A stretch of DNA of 64,000 bases, taken from Enoplosus armatus. Taxonomy: Eukaryota > Chordata > Actinopteri > Centrarchiformes > Enoplosidae. The stretch is from contig NC_092203.1 of assembly GCF_043641665.1 (NCBI RefSeq), forward strand, positions 1,612,001 to 1,676,000. Reading direction: 5' to 3'. The position numbers and the translations under genes are program-made. The notes under the pieces are model-generated. The model was not told where the DNA came from, searched no databases, and saw only the letters and a program-made list of their open reading frames with translations. This document shows, one piece after another, positions 12,301 through 36,603 of the stretch. Each line of letters starts with the position of its first letter. The first letter of the stretch is position 1.

Positions 12301-13745
12301 CTCGCCTGTCTTGTTGCTGTGTTGTCAAGGCTCCCTTCTGAATCTGGCAAAGCATCCGGCCTCCACAGTGCAGATCCTCGGAGCAGAGAAGGCTCTGTTT
12401 AGAGCCCTGAAGACCCGCAAAGACACACCCAAGTACGGCCTCATCTACCACGCCTCCCTGGTGGGCCAGACCACTGCCAAGAACAAGGGCAAGGTGAGTT
12501 CAGAATGGCCGGTAGCTGGACTAGGGCGTGATCATCACAGTCCGATGGTTGGGAAAATAAACGTATCATATCTGTCCAGATCTCCAGAATGCTGGCAGCT
12601 AAGGCAGCCCTGGCTATTCGCTATGATGCCCTGGGAGAGGACACGAATGCAGAAATGGGAGTGGAGAACCGTGCCAAGCTGGAGGCGAGGCTGCGCCAGC
12701 TGGAGGAGAAGGGAGTAAGTACAACTGCAGCCTTTTCTTCTGTATCATAGGTACCACTCTGAAATGAATAAGTGCCATTCATAAACGTACGGGGTGATCA
12801 TTCTCAGTTGTTTGATTTTTAGGTTGACCCCTGAGTTCTCTGATTTGGGAAAACCAACATTTATACATGTATTTGATTAACACATAACAGACATGTGTAT
12901 CACTCTTTAACCCTCTGAATATTTTTATGAAGAATATCCAACACTGCATATATTGATATTGTCCACATAAATCTATTTATTCATTGTTCTCTTATCTACT
13001 GTCTTTCTATTTGCTGGTAACTGATCTTGTCTCCATTGTTTTTTTTTCCTTCTCAGATCCGAAGAATAAGTGGAACAGGCAAAGCAATGGCCAAGGCAGA
13101 CAAATACCAGCACAAGAGGTGAATAGTCACAAACTGCTCCTTTCCAAAGCGCATATATTTCCACGTGTTAAAATGAAAGGCGTTAAACACTCACTCTTTT
13201 CTCCACAGTGAAGTGAGAATTTACGATCCATCCGGCGACTCCACTATTCCCTCCACCTCAAAGAAGAGGAAGTTTGAGGAGGTAGAGGAGGAAGAGGCTG
13301 CCGAAGAGCCCGTAACGCCGGTGGTCAAATCCAAAAAGGCCAAAAAGGAACCAGTAGCAGGTGGGTGGGATGGGAACGAGCCTGATCTTGTGGCTAAGTG
13401 TCCGCGATGGAGTTGACGGTGCTCAAGTTGTCGTGGGGTTTTTTTTGTGCTTGTTCTGTAGAAGAAGCAGCCGAAACGTCAGCAGCGGCCGAGGAGACGC
13501 CCAAGAAAAAGAAGAAGAAGAAGGACAAGAAAGCGGAGGCCGAACCCGAGGAACCAAAGGATGAGGAGGAAGAGGTAGCAGTAACAGAGGTAAGACTTTG
13601 GAAACTTGATGCGAAAGTCTAAAGACGATTCATGAGAGATTTGACGAGTTTTCCGGTGCTGTGCTCACTTTTGTTCTCTTTCCAGTCAACAGAAACAAAG
13701 AAAAAGAAGAAAAAAAAGAAGGTCAAGGAGGCAGAAGATGACTGA
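9346..13745 (+). CDS. nop58: NOP58, core protein of box C/D snoRNPs
   Basis: Exons: 9346-9390, 9927-10003, 10142-10194, 10531-10655, 10747-10883, 11162-11226, 11366-11500, 11603-11748, 12013-12139, 12330-12493, 12580-12714, 13057-13118, 13209-13360, 13462-13589, 13686-13745. All phases close: 536 residues (human about 529). Order: NOP5 N-terminal domain ([15 protein letters not shown]...), coiled-coil/NOSIC region ([15 protein letters not shown]), snoRNA-binding Nop domain ([20 protein letters not shown], then the conserved [18 protein letters not shown]), and a C-terminal Lys/Glu tail (runs of KKKKKK and EEEEE) that is nucleolar-targeting in the family. NOP58 pairs with NOP56, fibrillarin and 15.5K for 2'-O-methylation of rRNA. 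Introns 3, 5, 8 and 9 each carry one box C/D snoRNA. AATAAA at 14130-14135 is a fitting poly(A) signal. Confidence 0.97.
10254..10325 (+). ncRNA. Box C/D snoRNA, SNORD70-like copy 1 (nop58 intron 3)
   Basis: Terminal stem GGTCT (10254-10258) with AGACC (10321-10325); C box GTGATGT (10259-10265, one mismatch); D' CTGA 10276-10279; D box CTGA 10318-10321. The guide ATTCGTCACTACC sits just before D and pairs over 12 nt with the conserved 18S segment GGUAGUGACGAA. The fifth base upstream of D (T) faces the A of GUA, which I take as human Am512, the SNORD70 target. Human NOP58 also hosts SNORD70. Confidence 0.85.
10993..11078 (+). ncRNA. Box C/D snoRNA, SNORD70-like copy 2 (nop58 intron 5)
   Basis: Terminal stem GACTGCCGCC (10993-11002) against GGCAGCAGTC (11069-11078), 9 of 10 paired. 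C box ATGATTA (11004-11010, one mismatch), D' CTGA 11021-11024, D box CTGA 11065-11068. The guide ATTCGTCACTACC is identical to copy 1 and positioned for the same 18S adenosine; the body between the boxes has diverged, so this is an old duplicate kept for the same target. Confidence 0.85.
11821..11911 (+). ncRNA. Box C/D snoRNA, SNORD11-like copy 1 (nop58 intron 8)
   Basis: C box ATGATGA (11834-11840, within GTGATGATGA), D' CTGA 11860-11863, D box CTGA 11900-11903. A flanking GTGAC/GTCAC pair (11821-11825, 11907-11911) may form an outer stem. The guide GTCACTACCTCA precedes D and pairs with 18S UGAGGUAGUGAC; the fifth base (C) faces the first G of GGUAG, the position known as Gm509 (SNORD11 target). 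The ends are approximate. Confidence 0.82.
12175..12253 (+). ncRNA. Box C/D snoRNA, SNORD11-like copy 2 (nop58 intron 9)
   Basis: Terminal stem CAAGC (12175-12179) with GCTTG (12249-12253); C box GTGATGA/ATGATGA (12181-12190); D' CTGA 12209-12212; C' TGATGG 12220-12225; D CTGA 12245-12248. It shares the sequence TGATGATGACGAC at the C end and AGTCACTACCTCATCTGA at the D end with the copy in the preceding intron, so the two are paralogues with the same predicted 18S target. Confidence 0.87.
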
Positions 13746-15257
13746 AAAGAGTGTATATATTTTCTGTTGTAGTTTTTGTCATTTTAGTTTTGTGTCATAC
13801 ATTTATATCTAATAAGGGCAATACTGTATTGAGCGCCTGTTTCCGGACATCAAAAAAAAAGTTAATGTCATCATTGGAGTTCCTTTTTATAACTGCAAGT
13901 ACATTTCCAGTCATAAAATGAGTGAAAATGTTGTCATTTTTTTTTTTTTTTAAAAGATGTGTAATAAGTTTGTAATCTACTATCCTGGATTGACAGTTTT
14001 TGTGTTGATTTTTATTTGCAAACACATCTGTATCAGACTCACCGCAAATTCACCGCAGAGCAGAGAGTTGATGAGGAAAGACTCCCCAGACCTTTTTATT
14101 GTCTCGAGACTGAACGTCTGCCCTGGTGAAATAAACCATTTTTTCCTGTATTGGTGTGGTTTGGTTGTATTGGATGTACAAAATTCGGAGGGTGGCTAAT
14201 GTTTGCAGACCAAAGAGAGATATCGCCGTGTAACTGACATTACTGAAGTCTGTTTGCTTAGTTTAGGACTTCAGCATGCCACAGATAAACACGTCAATGA
14301 ACAAATTTGTAGAGGTGAATGTTATACCAAGTTAAAACCGGACACTTAAAGCATGCAATCGTCCATACAAAATTAGGCTTCTGCTTCAAGAAAAGGTACT
14401 TTGGTTTTTGGGGAAATAAATGGTTATGAAGGTTTATAACCATAATACAAATCTCATCTGCACACACTAACCCCTTCATTAGAAGACTATTTGCTTTTTA
14501 AAGTACTGTACTTGAGTACAAATTTGGGACAGGCCTACTTGCACTTGAGTATGTCAATTTCATGCGACTTAAACGTCTACACGTTGTTTGTTTGAGAGCT
14601 TTAGTTACTTTGAAGATGAAGCTTTTGCATACAAAACATGATGAGCTTGTGGAATATGATGCCGTGTCATGCATTAAACAGCCCAACATTGGCAAATAGT
14701 TTAAATGAGCACCACCTTGACCAACTACAACAGTAAAATGCTATGTACACACTACAGCCTCAACAACACTAATCCAATAATATAATATATAACAGTATAA
14801 TCATTTTTTCTGCTCTGCATAATGAGTACTTATTACTTTAAGTACTTTTCTATTTATTGTTTTAGATCCCTCAAGTAACACAAACCACCATTGTACCATT
14901 ACGAATTTACAGTATGACATATCAAAACATAAGTCCAATGGTAAATATGATAAACAATTAATAAACACACAAAGAACAGGACATATACTTTAAATGGCGT
15001 ATTTTTACATCGCGGTCTTGTTTTGTTTTTTTAAACACAGGTTACTTATGGGCAGGCATTACCAGAGGAGCACAGATCCGCATCATCAATCGGCTGCATC
15101 TGTGCTCTGCTGCGGTGCCTGGCTTTCGCAGCTACCACATGGCACGGCTGCGTGAGAGCCAGGCGTGTTGTGGAGGAGCAGATGAACCGCTTGGCCACAC
15201 GTTAGATTCACACACCGCCAGGCGCCCATAAAGCGAAATAAGTAACATAGCTAAAAG
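13746..15257. other. nop58-wdr12 spacer: nop58 3' UTR, fish repeat, wdr12 promoter
   Basis: Holds the nop58 3' UTR to about 14150, an interspersed repeat at about 14480-14860, then about 250 bp with CpGs leading into wdr12. No supported coding region. This spacer coincides with one end of the gene-order inversion relative to human. Confidence 0.6.
14480..14860 (+). mobile_element. Non-autonomous DNA-transposon-like fish repeat, copy 1
   Basis: Contains AGTACTGTACTTGAGTAC, ACTTGAGTATGTCAATTTC, GAGCTTTAGTTACTTTGAAG and CTGCATAATGAGTACTT...ACTTTAAGTACTT. These are hallmarks of a repeat very abundant in percomorph-type fish genomes, and the same family recurs at 56812-57370. The copy is degraded and I cannot define its termini. 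Class assignment is from memory of the family. Confidence 0.55.
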
Positions 15258-18755
<3,498 letters not shown>

Positions 18756-20661
18756 GCTTCGCAGCCAGCACGGGCTGCAGAGATCCACCACAGACGCACA
18801 GAATGGACAGACACATCAGTGTTGTGACAGGAGGAGGAAAGCGGCAGTGAATTTGTAAATTGTACCGTACAGAACTTTGCTTGCTTTGTTTGGTTACTGT
18901 CCTGGTTATTTTTACCCCACCCCCTCTCAATTTTTACGCATATTTTCTTACCAATTGTCGTTTGTTTTCCTGTAACCCAAGAAAAATCATAAATTAATTT
19001 TGTCTCCTAAAATGTCTCTTCTGTTTAATTTAGTTTCATTCAGTAGTGCTTGAGAGTAGACTTGTGATATTTTGACGGTGGTGCATCAGTTTTATAAATA
19101 AGTGTATGGAAATGTGAAGATGCAAGAAACGCAGAAGAGCAATATAATGAAATTTACCGGACAGTTCAACAGTTCAACATACAAATCACATTAAATTATT
19201 GCATTCGATTTTTATTGGTTGTTTTTCCTTTTAGGTCCAGGTAATTAGACTATTGATTGGTGGATGTAAGAAATCAGCAATTAGACCATTATATTGGGGA
19301 ATTTCCATTAAATATTATTGTCTGCAGAGGTCTGATGTATTTCACATTTTGCAACCGTTGCACACCATCAACTTCCTCGTGTTTTTGGACAGCGAAAGAC
19401 CAACTGGTTGTCTTTCAGATAACTAGACTTTTTTTTTTTTTTTTTTTTTCCTCCTCAGACTGGTTTGGCCACAGATGAGATGAAACGAAGAGCTGTCACT
19501 CTGGTTGTTATTGTAGCTGCCGCAATATCAAAGTAAATACGGCTGCTTTCTGATCAGTAAGGGAAGTAAAGTCCAGAGGGATTAAATCATCAAGCGCGGT
19601 TGTCTTCAGTCCCCGGATTGTGGTTGTAAATCATGTCCAGATTTCACGTCCAACTTTCGCATTCAACACCTGTTGCGGCCGACGAGCTGCGAATGGCTCC
19701 CCTCGTTTAATAGACGATCTTCGCGGCGGAACAGCAGTGACCCCTTGTGTCCAAACAGCGCCACAGCTACTTTGCATATCCTGTTTCTCGGACTCAAAAG
19801 AGTATGACGGGGCTGTCGGAGGGGAGAGGAGGCTAGCCGAGCCTGCGCCGCATAGATGATCGCGCTGCTGGACGCAACTAAAAAGCAAGGTAGAGGCACG
19901 TTCATCGCATTAAATGAGAAAAAAAAAAAAAAAAAAAAGACAACACGAACTGCCTTGTCGCTTAACAAGGTCGATTTTCACCAGGCAGTGCTGTGCTGGC
20001 CACGACATTTGCTACTAGCTAAACTGCCGCTAGCTCCTTCACTGACGTTGCCTAGCAGGTTTTCTCGACTACCGTTACGTGTACGTCCACTTTTACACCC
20101 TGTCGTGGATTCATTCGCGGCATCGATGCGTGTCAGAGTGGCCCGCGCCTCTGCGTTCGTCTTCTCCGTGTCGTTCAGGTGGCTTTTCGTGTAACTGAAC
20201 ACCTGCCCGACAGCCAGCTGGCTCTCCGTCCTCCTGACTCCTTGGAGTCGCAGGTGTCTGATCCCTGCTCCGAGAACCATATTAGATTAGCTTTTTAGCC
20301 TCTAGCACCGGATAGTTTGTGTGCAGCCGCAGTTAACCCTCTATGGTAACCGATTATAACGCCATTATAATTCCCTCGGAGGGGGGGGGGGGGGGGGGGT
20401 TAGATTTACATTAGACATCCATGCAGTTTTACCCCGAATCCTATAATGCTAACAAAGTCTGCTGTCCCCCTCTCTCTGTCATTCTGTGGTGCTTTCTATG
20501 TGAGGACCCTGAACCAGGAAAACATATGAAACCAGATGGACGGTCATGGACATCCATCACTATTACCACACTGTTACTTTTGTCCTTATTTCTTCCTCTG
20601 TCCAAACATCATCTGTGTATTTCTTTTTGTCCTCAGAACAGAAAAAGGCTGATATTCGATG
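18756..20661 (+). promoter_or_regulatory. wdr12-ica1l spacer with CpG-bearing probable ica1l promoter
   Basis: The left part is wdr12 3' UTR. Between about 19600 and 20130 the sequence becomes CpG-rich. A possible 5' exon ends at the donor CAAG|GTAGAGG (exon end 19889) and contains ATG at 19856; spliced to the exon at 20637 it would give a short upstream ORF that stops before the ica1l ATG. A 19-base G run lies at 20381-20399. Promoter placement is inferred. Confidence 0.4.

Positions 20662-26249
<5,588 letters not shown>

Positions 26250-26333
<84 letters not shown>
26250..26333. repeat. (CT)n microsatellite directly after the ica1l stop codon
   Basis: About 42 CT units begin two bases after the TAA stop and so form the first part of the 3' UTR. 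Confidence 0.95.
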
Positions 26334-26337
<4 letters not shown>

Positions 26338-28740
26338 GTGTGTTGGGCGTGCAGCAGCGTATCACGAAGAAGAACACACATTAACAGTGCTAAACACACA
26401 CACACGCACACGCCTGTATTCCTGTGAGCAGGAGTAGACATGTCCACGTCCGCGCTCATGCTTGTGTTACACTGGAGGACGTTATTTCACAGGTGGCTCT
26501 CCTCAGCGGCTCCGCGCAGCTTTGCCAATGACCGTTAACTCCACGCGTGAAAGCCACTGACTCGTGTGCACGCAGCAGAGACCTCACGTGGCGTTCGCGT
26601 TAACTTTTTCGCCGTTAGCTGTCGCGGGCTGCTGTTTAAGCGGGAGAGAGTGTTTGGGTTGCAGGCGCTGCGTGCTTTCCTGCGCTTTTATCCGTGTTTG
26701 CGTTGTTTGGGTGTGTGTCAGTTTGCTGTGTGTTCGGGACCCAGGATGTAAAAAAACAAAACAATCTATTTACTGCTTAGTGTTGTTTGTACATGGTAGC
26801 ACATATGAATGAAGTGTGTGTGTATATATATATATACATATATATACATATATATATATATATTGGACATAGTGTATGTATGAGATCAGATGGGGACTCT
26901 GTATCGCAAAGCAAGATCTTTGGACGTTTCTGGTGTCGCAGTGCTGTCTCATTTTCAGCTGGAGTGGATCACCACGGTAACCTGTGCTGGACACCTGACC
27001 CAGTTACCTAAAAGCATCTTAAACGGGAGCAGGTTTAGTCCAGAGGAACGGAATCCTGGCATGCACAAACGTCCCGAGTTTAGTTCTTTCGCGTCTTCTC
27101 TTCAGACCTTTTTTTTTTTTTTTTCCGCTCAGGCTATCAGCACTTCTTCTCTCTGCTTGTGGCAGCAGGAACAGCCTTACACACCAAGATGTCACTATGC
27201 AAAGTAAATGAATTGTCTGTGGATAATAATCCCATTGAATTCCCTAATGATTCTTCTTCATTCTGCTTTCAATATTAGAGTTAACACAGCCAGTTGACGA
27301 GCAGCTGCGTGACACCAGTTATCCAGGGTCACTGATGCTGGGGAAATCAGTGAAGCCCGGGAACCCAAAGTGCAACTTGCTTTGTGATACAGACCCCTGC
27401 ACAAACGCTGGATCTCGAAGACTCCCGCCGGTTTGATAAATAACGCAGTGCTTTTGTTGATCTCAGTTTCCCCCGTCAGCGTTTTCAGTCTAATGGTCTA
27501 AAGGCAACACCGGAACTGCGAGCCGCCTTGATGGTGTCATCAATGACGGAGCCGGAAGTCGGATTACAGGCACTGTCCAAACCAGCAGCCTCGCCTTCAC
27601 GTTCATCCTCTCGCCTTCAGCCCAGATCCCACTCGCTCTCAGAAAAACAAACTGTAGCGTGGGTTAAAAATAGGACGCATTTGAAATCATTGACAGTCCC
27701 ATTTGGAGGTTTGAAATTTCACAGTCCACTAGTCCCAAGGCCAAGAAAAATGTGCGAAGGACGAAACATTTTATTTTGAAGTTTTAAAGTAGGACACAGG
27801 AAGTAGATTCATTCTGGGTGGATGGGTTATTTAAGTTCTATAAGTCGATGCTCATAACGGCATCTAAGCTGCGTTGAAATGTATTTATTTTCACATTATA
27901 TCACTATCAGATGTTTCTGTTGTGCAGTACACTGAAAGAAATGACACTATAGAATAACACTGTATAATGTCTATTTTTAGCTCTGCGTGTTGTGTATTTT
28001 TTTTGGAAAGATTTTTGAAATATATGATTGTTTTATGGGGAAAATAATCAACACTGGAGAACTGTTACCATGATATAAAGTGGATTTCTTAACCCCCCCC
28101 CCCCCCCCCCCCCCCCCCTCCATGTGGATTTAATTCCCACCGATCATATTTTGTTTTCGACTGACATTTTTGAATGTTTACAAATTACTGAACAGTTGCA
28201 AAGTGAGACGTCGAGATGTGAATGTGACGTCCCCGTGCACCGACCCGAAAACCCGAATCCTCTTGTTTTGCGTGCCTGTGGCACTCGGCGGACCTGAGCA
28301 GGGTGCATCATGGGAGAAATATCATCATGAGTCTCGGAAAAAACACTTTTTATACAAGCTGCTCATTAGTATCTCTGGTTGTTTTTTTTTTTTTGTTTGT
28401 TTTGGTGGGGGGGCAAAATACACCCCTACTACTACACAAGTTGTCATTTATTTTTTTGTCTTATTATGAAAGTGACACGTGGAAGGAAGCAGGAAGGAAG
28501 CTCTACTTTCGCTCCCGTCCACTGTCACAAGGGAAACCGCTGTATTCCTATTTCCGTCGCATCGTGTATTCTACTGTTTTACTCTTGATTTACACACTTT
28601 GTTAAAAAAAAAAAGAAAAAAAAAAAGAATGTATTTCTCAAGTCAATCACAAATGCTTTATTTAATTCAACTATGCCTTTTTATTTCACTCGAGGGGTTT
28701 AAACAGATGAAAACTTGGCAGTTCTGTTTCCAATAAACTG
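26334..28740 (+). other. ica1l 3' UTR
   Basis: No coding region. Contains a (TA)n at 26821-26863 and a 26-base C run at 28093-28118. A canonical AATAAA lies at 28732-28737, giving a 3' UTR of about 2.5 kb if used. The extent is inferred from the poly(A) signal. Confidence 0.5.
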
Positions 28741-31700
28741 GACAAGCAAACAAAGAATCACCGCGCGTCGAGCCTCATTCCAAAATGCTGTTTATCCACT
28801 TTGAAAAAAAAGAAGTTTGTATCTGAAATAAACATGTATTTCCACGTGTGTGAATCCGCTCTCGTCAAACTACTTTTTTTTTTTTTTTTTTTAATCTTTA
28901 TTTTATTATTTTGTAAAGAGATGTCAAAAAAAAACAACAACAACAAAAAAAACGACAAAGAGCGTGTCGCTGCGGGTGTGATTGTTTTTTCAGCAAGTGG
29001 ATATCTCATTTTGGAACGGAACTCTTTTTCTCACGCCAAGTCAGGTCGCTTCTCTCTACTTGGACTCCGCTACTGGTTTACATCTTTCGGGATCTCCGCT
29101 GTGTGAGGCTACATAGATAGCAGCTGTTGGTTTTGCTCTCTGAATAGTAAGTGTAGACTTGTTAGTGTGCGCTGAGAAGTTAGTATATCCTTTTTTTTTT
29201 TCCTTTTTTTTTTTAACTTGTATCCTATTCACTACAACCTGAGATGGACGATGTAATCTATTCTTGGTTAAAATTCTCTGCAGACCCAAATTACACTCCT
29301 GATAAATAAATACATTATTATTCACAATAATGAGACATGTAGTAATTCACAGTACTCAGCGGAGATAAAGCGGGAGGGGGGAGGAGGAGGAGGAGGAGGG
29401 GTTATATGGTACAATTGTTGACTCATTCAGATACATATCTTTGTCAGCCGATAATACAAACACAGTGTGCCTCTATATTTACATTTCCAGTACATTCCTA
29501 TCCCACCGTAGCAGGCACGGTCAAGTTGTAATGACATATACAGGAAGACGGGCCGGGGGGGGGGGGGGGGGTGCGGGGGTCATGGAGAGGCTGTCGACCG
29601 GCAAACTACCTCCTCAAACATCCAAATTAGTCTCTATCACGTGGTGTTTAAAGGAATAAAATGATTTTTCTTTTCTTTTAAAATTCTTTTAATTCTTTTA
29701 AAAGGCCCTGGAAACGTTTTCTTAGTATCAGTCGTTGGCTCCTGCATGAAGTTTCATCAAAGTGTGATGAGAGTTGGCGGGTTCTTTGGGTTGCCAGGCC
29801 GCTGTCAATCAAATCGGGTCAAACCGCACCCACTCATAATGGGTTTTTTTTTTTTTGGTTTTGGTTTTTGGTTCAAACTTCAACTCTGATTGTTGCTTAT
29901 TGAGTCACAAGCTGCGATACATGATTATTTTTGGCCACTTAGGGGCAGTGGAAAGCAACCTGTGAACACAACACTAGCTCGTCACGCTTCCATTCAAGCG
30001 TGGCACTTTTTAAAAAAAAAAATCAAATAAATAAAACAAATGTATTTCAAGAAAATGAAAATTTCTGCCCACAACTGTTCTGTGAATATTGGATTCGTTG
30101 GTTCGCGGAAACAAAGAGTTTGTGGAGCCGATTCTCCGGTTGTTAAAAGAGCTCCAGTCAAAGCAAATGATGGATCCGTGTGGAGGACATGATGGAAATA
30201 TGGCGTTTCCATTTGTTTCATGTATTAATGTGACGAAGGTTACTGAAGTCACATATTTATATATATCTTAACTATTTTCCCACTCATTAGCTTTTATTTG
30301 GACTCGTGTTTCTGGCTACCTGATGAAGTTAAGTCCAATATTCACTCTCTTTTCGCTCTGGTTTGGTCTCAACCAACTCCTGAGGAGGAGAACTTCTACA
30401 AATATTGATCAGTGCAGCTTTAATGTTATAGAGAAATACTTTGATTTGACACCAGATCTTCGACCCTCATGGTCTGCGGCGTGGTATCCGGGTTCATCAA
30501 CCTCTCCATGCTCATGGGCGGAGGGGGGGGGGGGGGTTTCAAGCCAGAGGCCCTTTTTGGACACATTTCACAACAACACTAGCTGAGCAAGACGGAAGGA
30601 AATCAGCATTACAGTGAGAGTGGGAGGGGGGAGAGAAAAGGAGAGAAAGAGGCAGGGGGAAAAAAAAAGGAGGAACAGATAGGGGGCGTGATGGCGGTGG
30701 AGTAAAAAGGGAGGATTTGAGCAAAGGCTGGCGCTTGGGAAGGAGGGGCAAGCAGACACGGGTTGAACACGCTGCACACATCATAGCCCTGGCCTGTGTT
30801 CCCCCATAGATACACACCGCCCGGCAGGGGACCAGCTTACTGCTACCAGTGAGTGTAACGAAGGCATCAGCTTGTACCAGTTTACGGTCTCACTGTAAAC
30901 GGCTGATTAAAAGTACAAAACAGATGTCTGGATGGAGTTCACACGTGGTCTGAACACACAGACGCCGTCGCTTACTCGTGTGTTTTCTCCCGCTCGTCCC
31001 CGCCTTTCTGCGCGTATCTACGGCCACCGCAGTGCAAACACCATGCGCGTACATGCTAAAAGGAACCGGCACGATCCGAGCACTGCGCTGGTTCAGCGAA
31101 ACGGAGCGGTCTACGATGATCAGGCACATTTTTAAAAACTTCTCCTTGTCACGACCGTTCAAGTTTTGCTACGATATTATCTGGCAGCACCAAAAAAAAA
31201 AAAAATCCGCCTCTGTGGTCAAACTCCTGGTCGCCGAGGAAACCAGCTGCCTCTTGTGTTTTTTTTTCCTTTTTTTTTTTTTTCTCGTAATGGAAGGCAT
31301 ATTTCATATCAAGAGAAATAACTACAGATAGAAAAAGAGATATGTCCGTGGAAAGGCGACCATGGTATAATATATATACGATGAAATAAAAGAGTCTGTC
31401 CTTTTTCGCCCTTTTTTTCCTCCCCAAAAAATAAAAACAAAACAAAACAGGAAACATAACCAGCACTAAAGGTAGAAGAAAGCGATGAAATGTTAGCTGC
31501 AAACACCCGCACAGGGCTGCAGGACTCTCACGTTGTAGTCGTCTGAGGAGGAGAGGCAGTGGGAAGCGCTTTTTCAACAAGATAAGGACATCAGAGAGAG
31601 CTTAGCTGGCATGCTGAAGGCATTATATATATACATTTTTTTGGGGGGAGAAGAAGGGTTGTTTTCCTAGTTTCAAATGTTTTCTGATTTACTTGGTGGT

Positions 31701-31778
31701 GGTGGTGGGTGGGCGGGCGGGCATGGGGGCGGTTCTTTTGTTGGGGGCCGTGGTGACTTAATAGCCCGTCGTGGGCCG
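28741..31778 (-). other. Convergent ica1l/fam117b spacer and probable fam117b 3' UTR
   Basis: Low-complexity runs (polyT 28873-28892, polyG 29555-29571) and a repeat copy at 30336-30390. Several minus-strand AATAAA-like hexamers exist, so the fam117b transcript end cannot be fixed. No coding region supported. Confidence 0.45.
30336..30390 (+). repeat. Interspersed repeat, copy 1 of two in the window
   Basis: Shares AATATTCACTCTCTTTT and, 10-25 bases on, TTTGGTCTC(A/C)ACCA(A/G)CTCCTGAGG with 32057-32110. The second copy is in the last fam117b intron. Family name not recognised. Confidence 0.6.
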
Positions 31779-36389
<4,611 letters not shown>

Positions 36390-36556
36390 CTGTGAGGGCC
36401 ACAGCTGGACGCGATGGCGGGAGCCCGAGAGGAGAATGAGGAGCAGAGCGCTCAGAGGGGAGGAGTGGGGGCGTTGGGGGAGACGCCGGAGGACGTGGAG
36501 GGGAACCGCAGAGAGATGCAGGAGGTTAAGGCCACTGATGCAGTCTGAGAGGGGAA

Positions 36557-36603
<47 letters not shown>

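Noticed and set aside
12780..12850. Possible fifth box C/D snoRNA in nop58 intron 11 (GTGATCA ... CCTGAG)
   Set aside because: C box mismatch at a key base, no terminal stem and no rRNA guide recognised.
36400..36560. Minus-strand sequence containing Ala-Ile-Ala-Ser, like the FAM117B Leu-Asp-Thr-Ile-Ala-Ser motif, as an extension of exon 36297-36389
   Set aside because: It is in a different frame from the exon, and a good acceptor (CACAG) lies between them; most likely chance.
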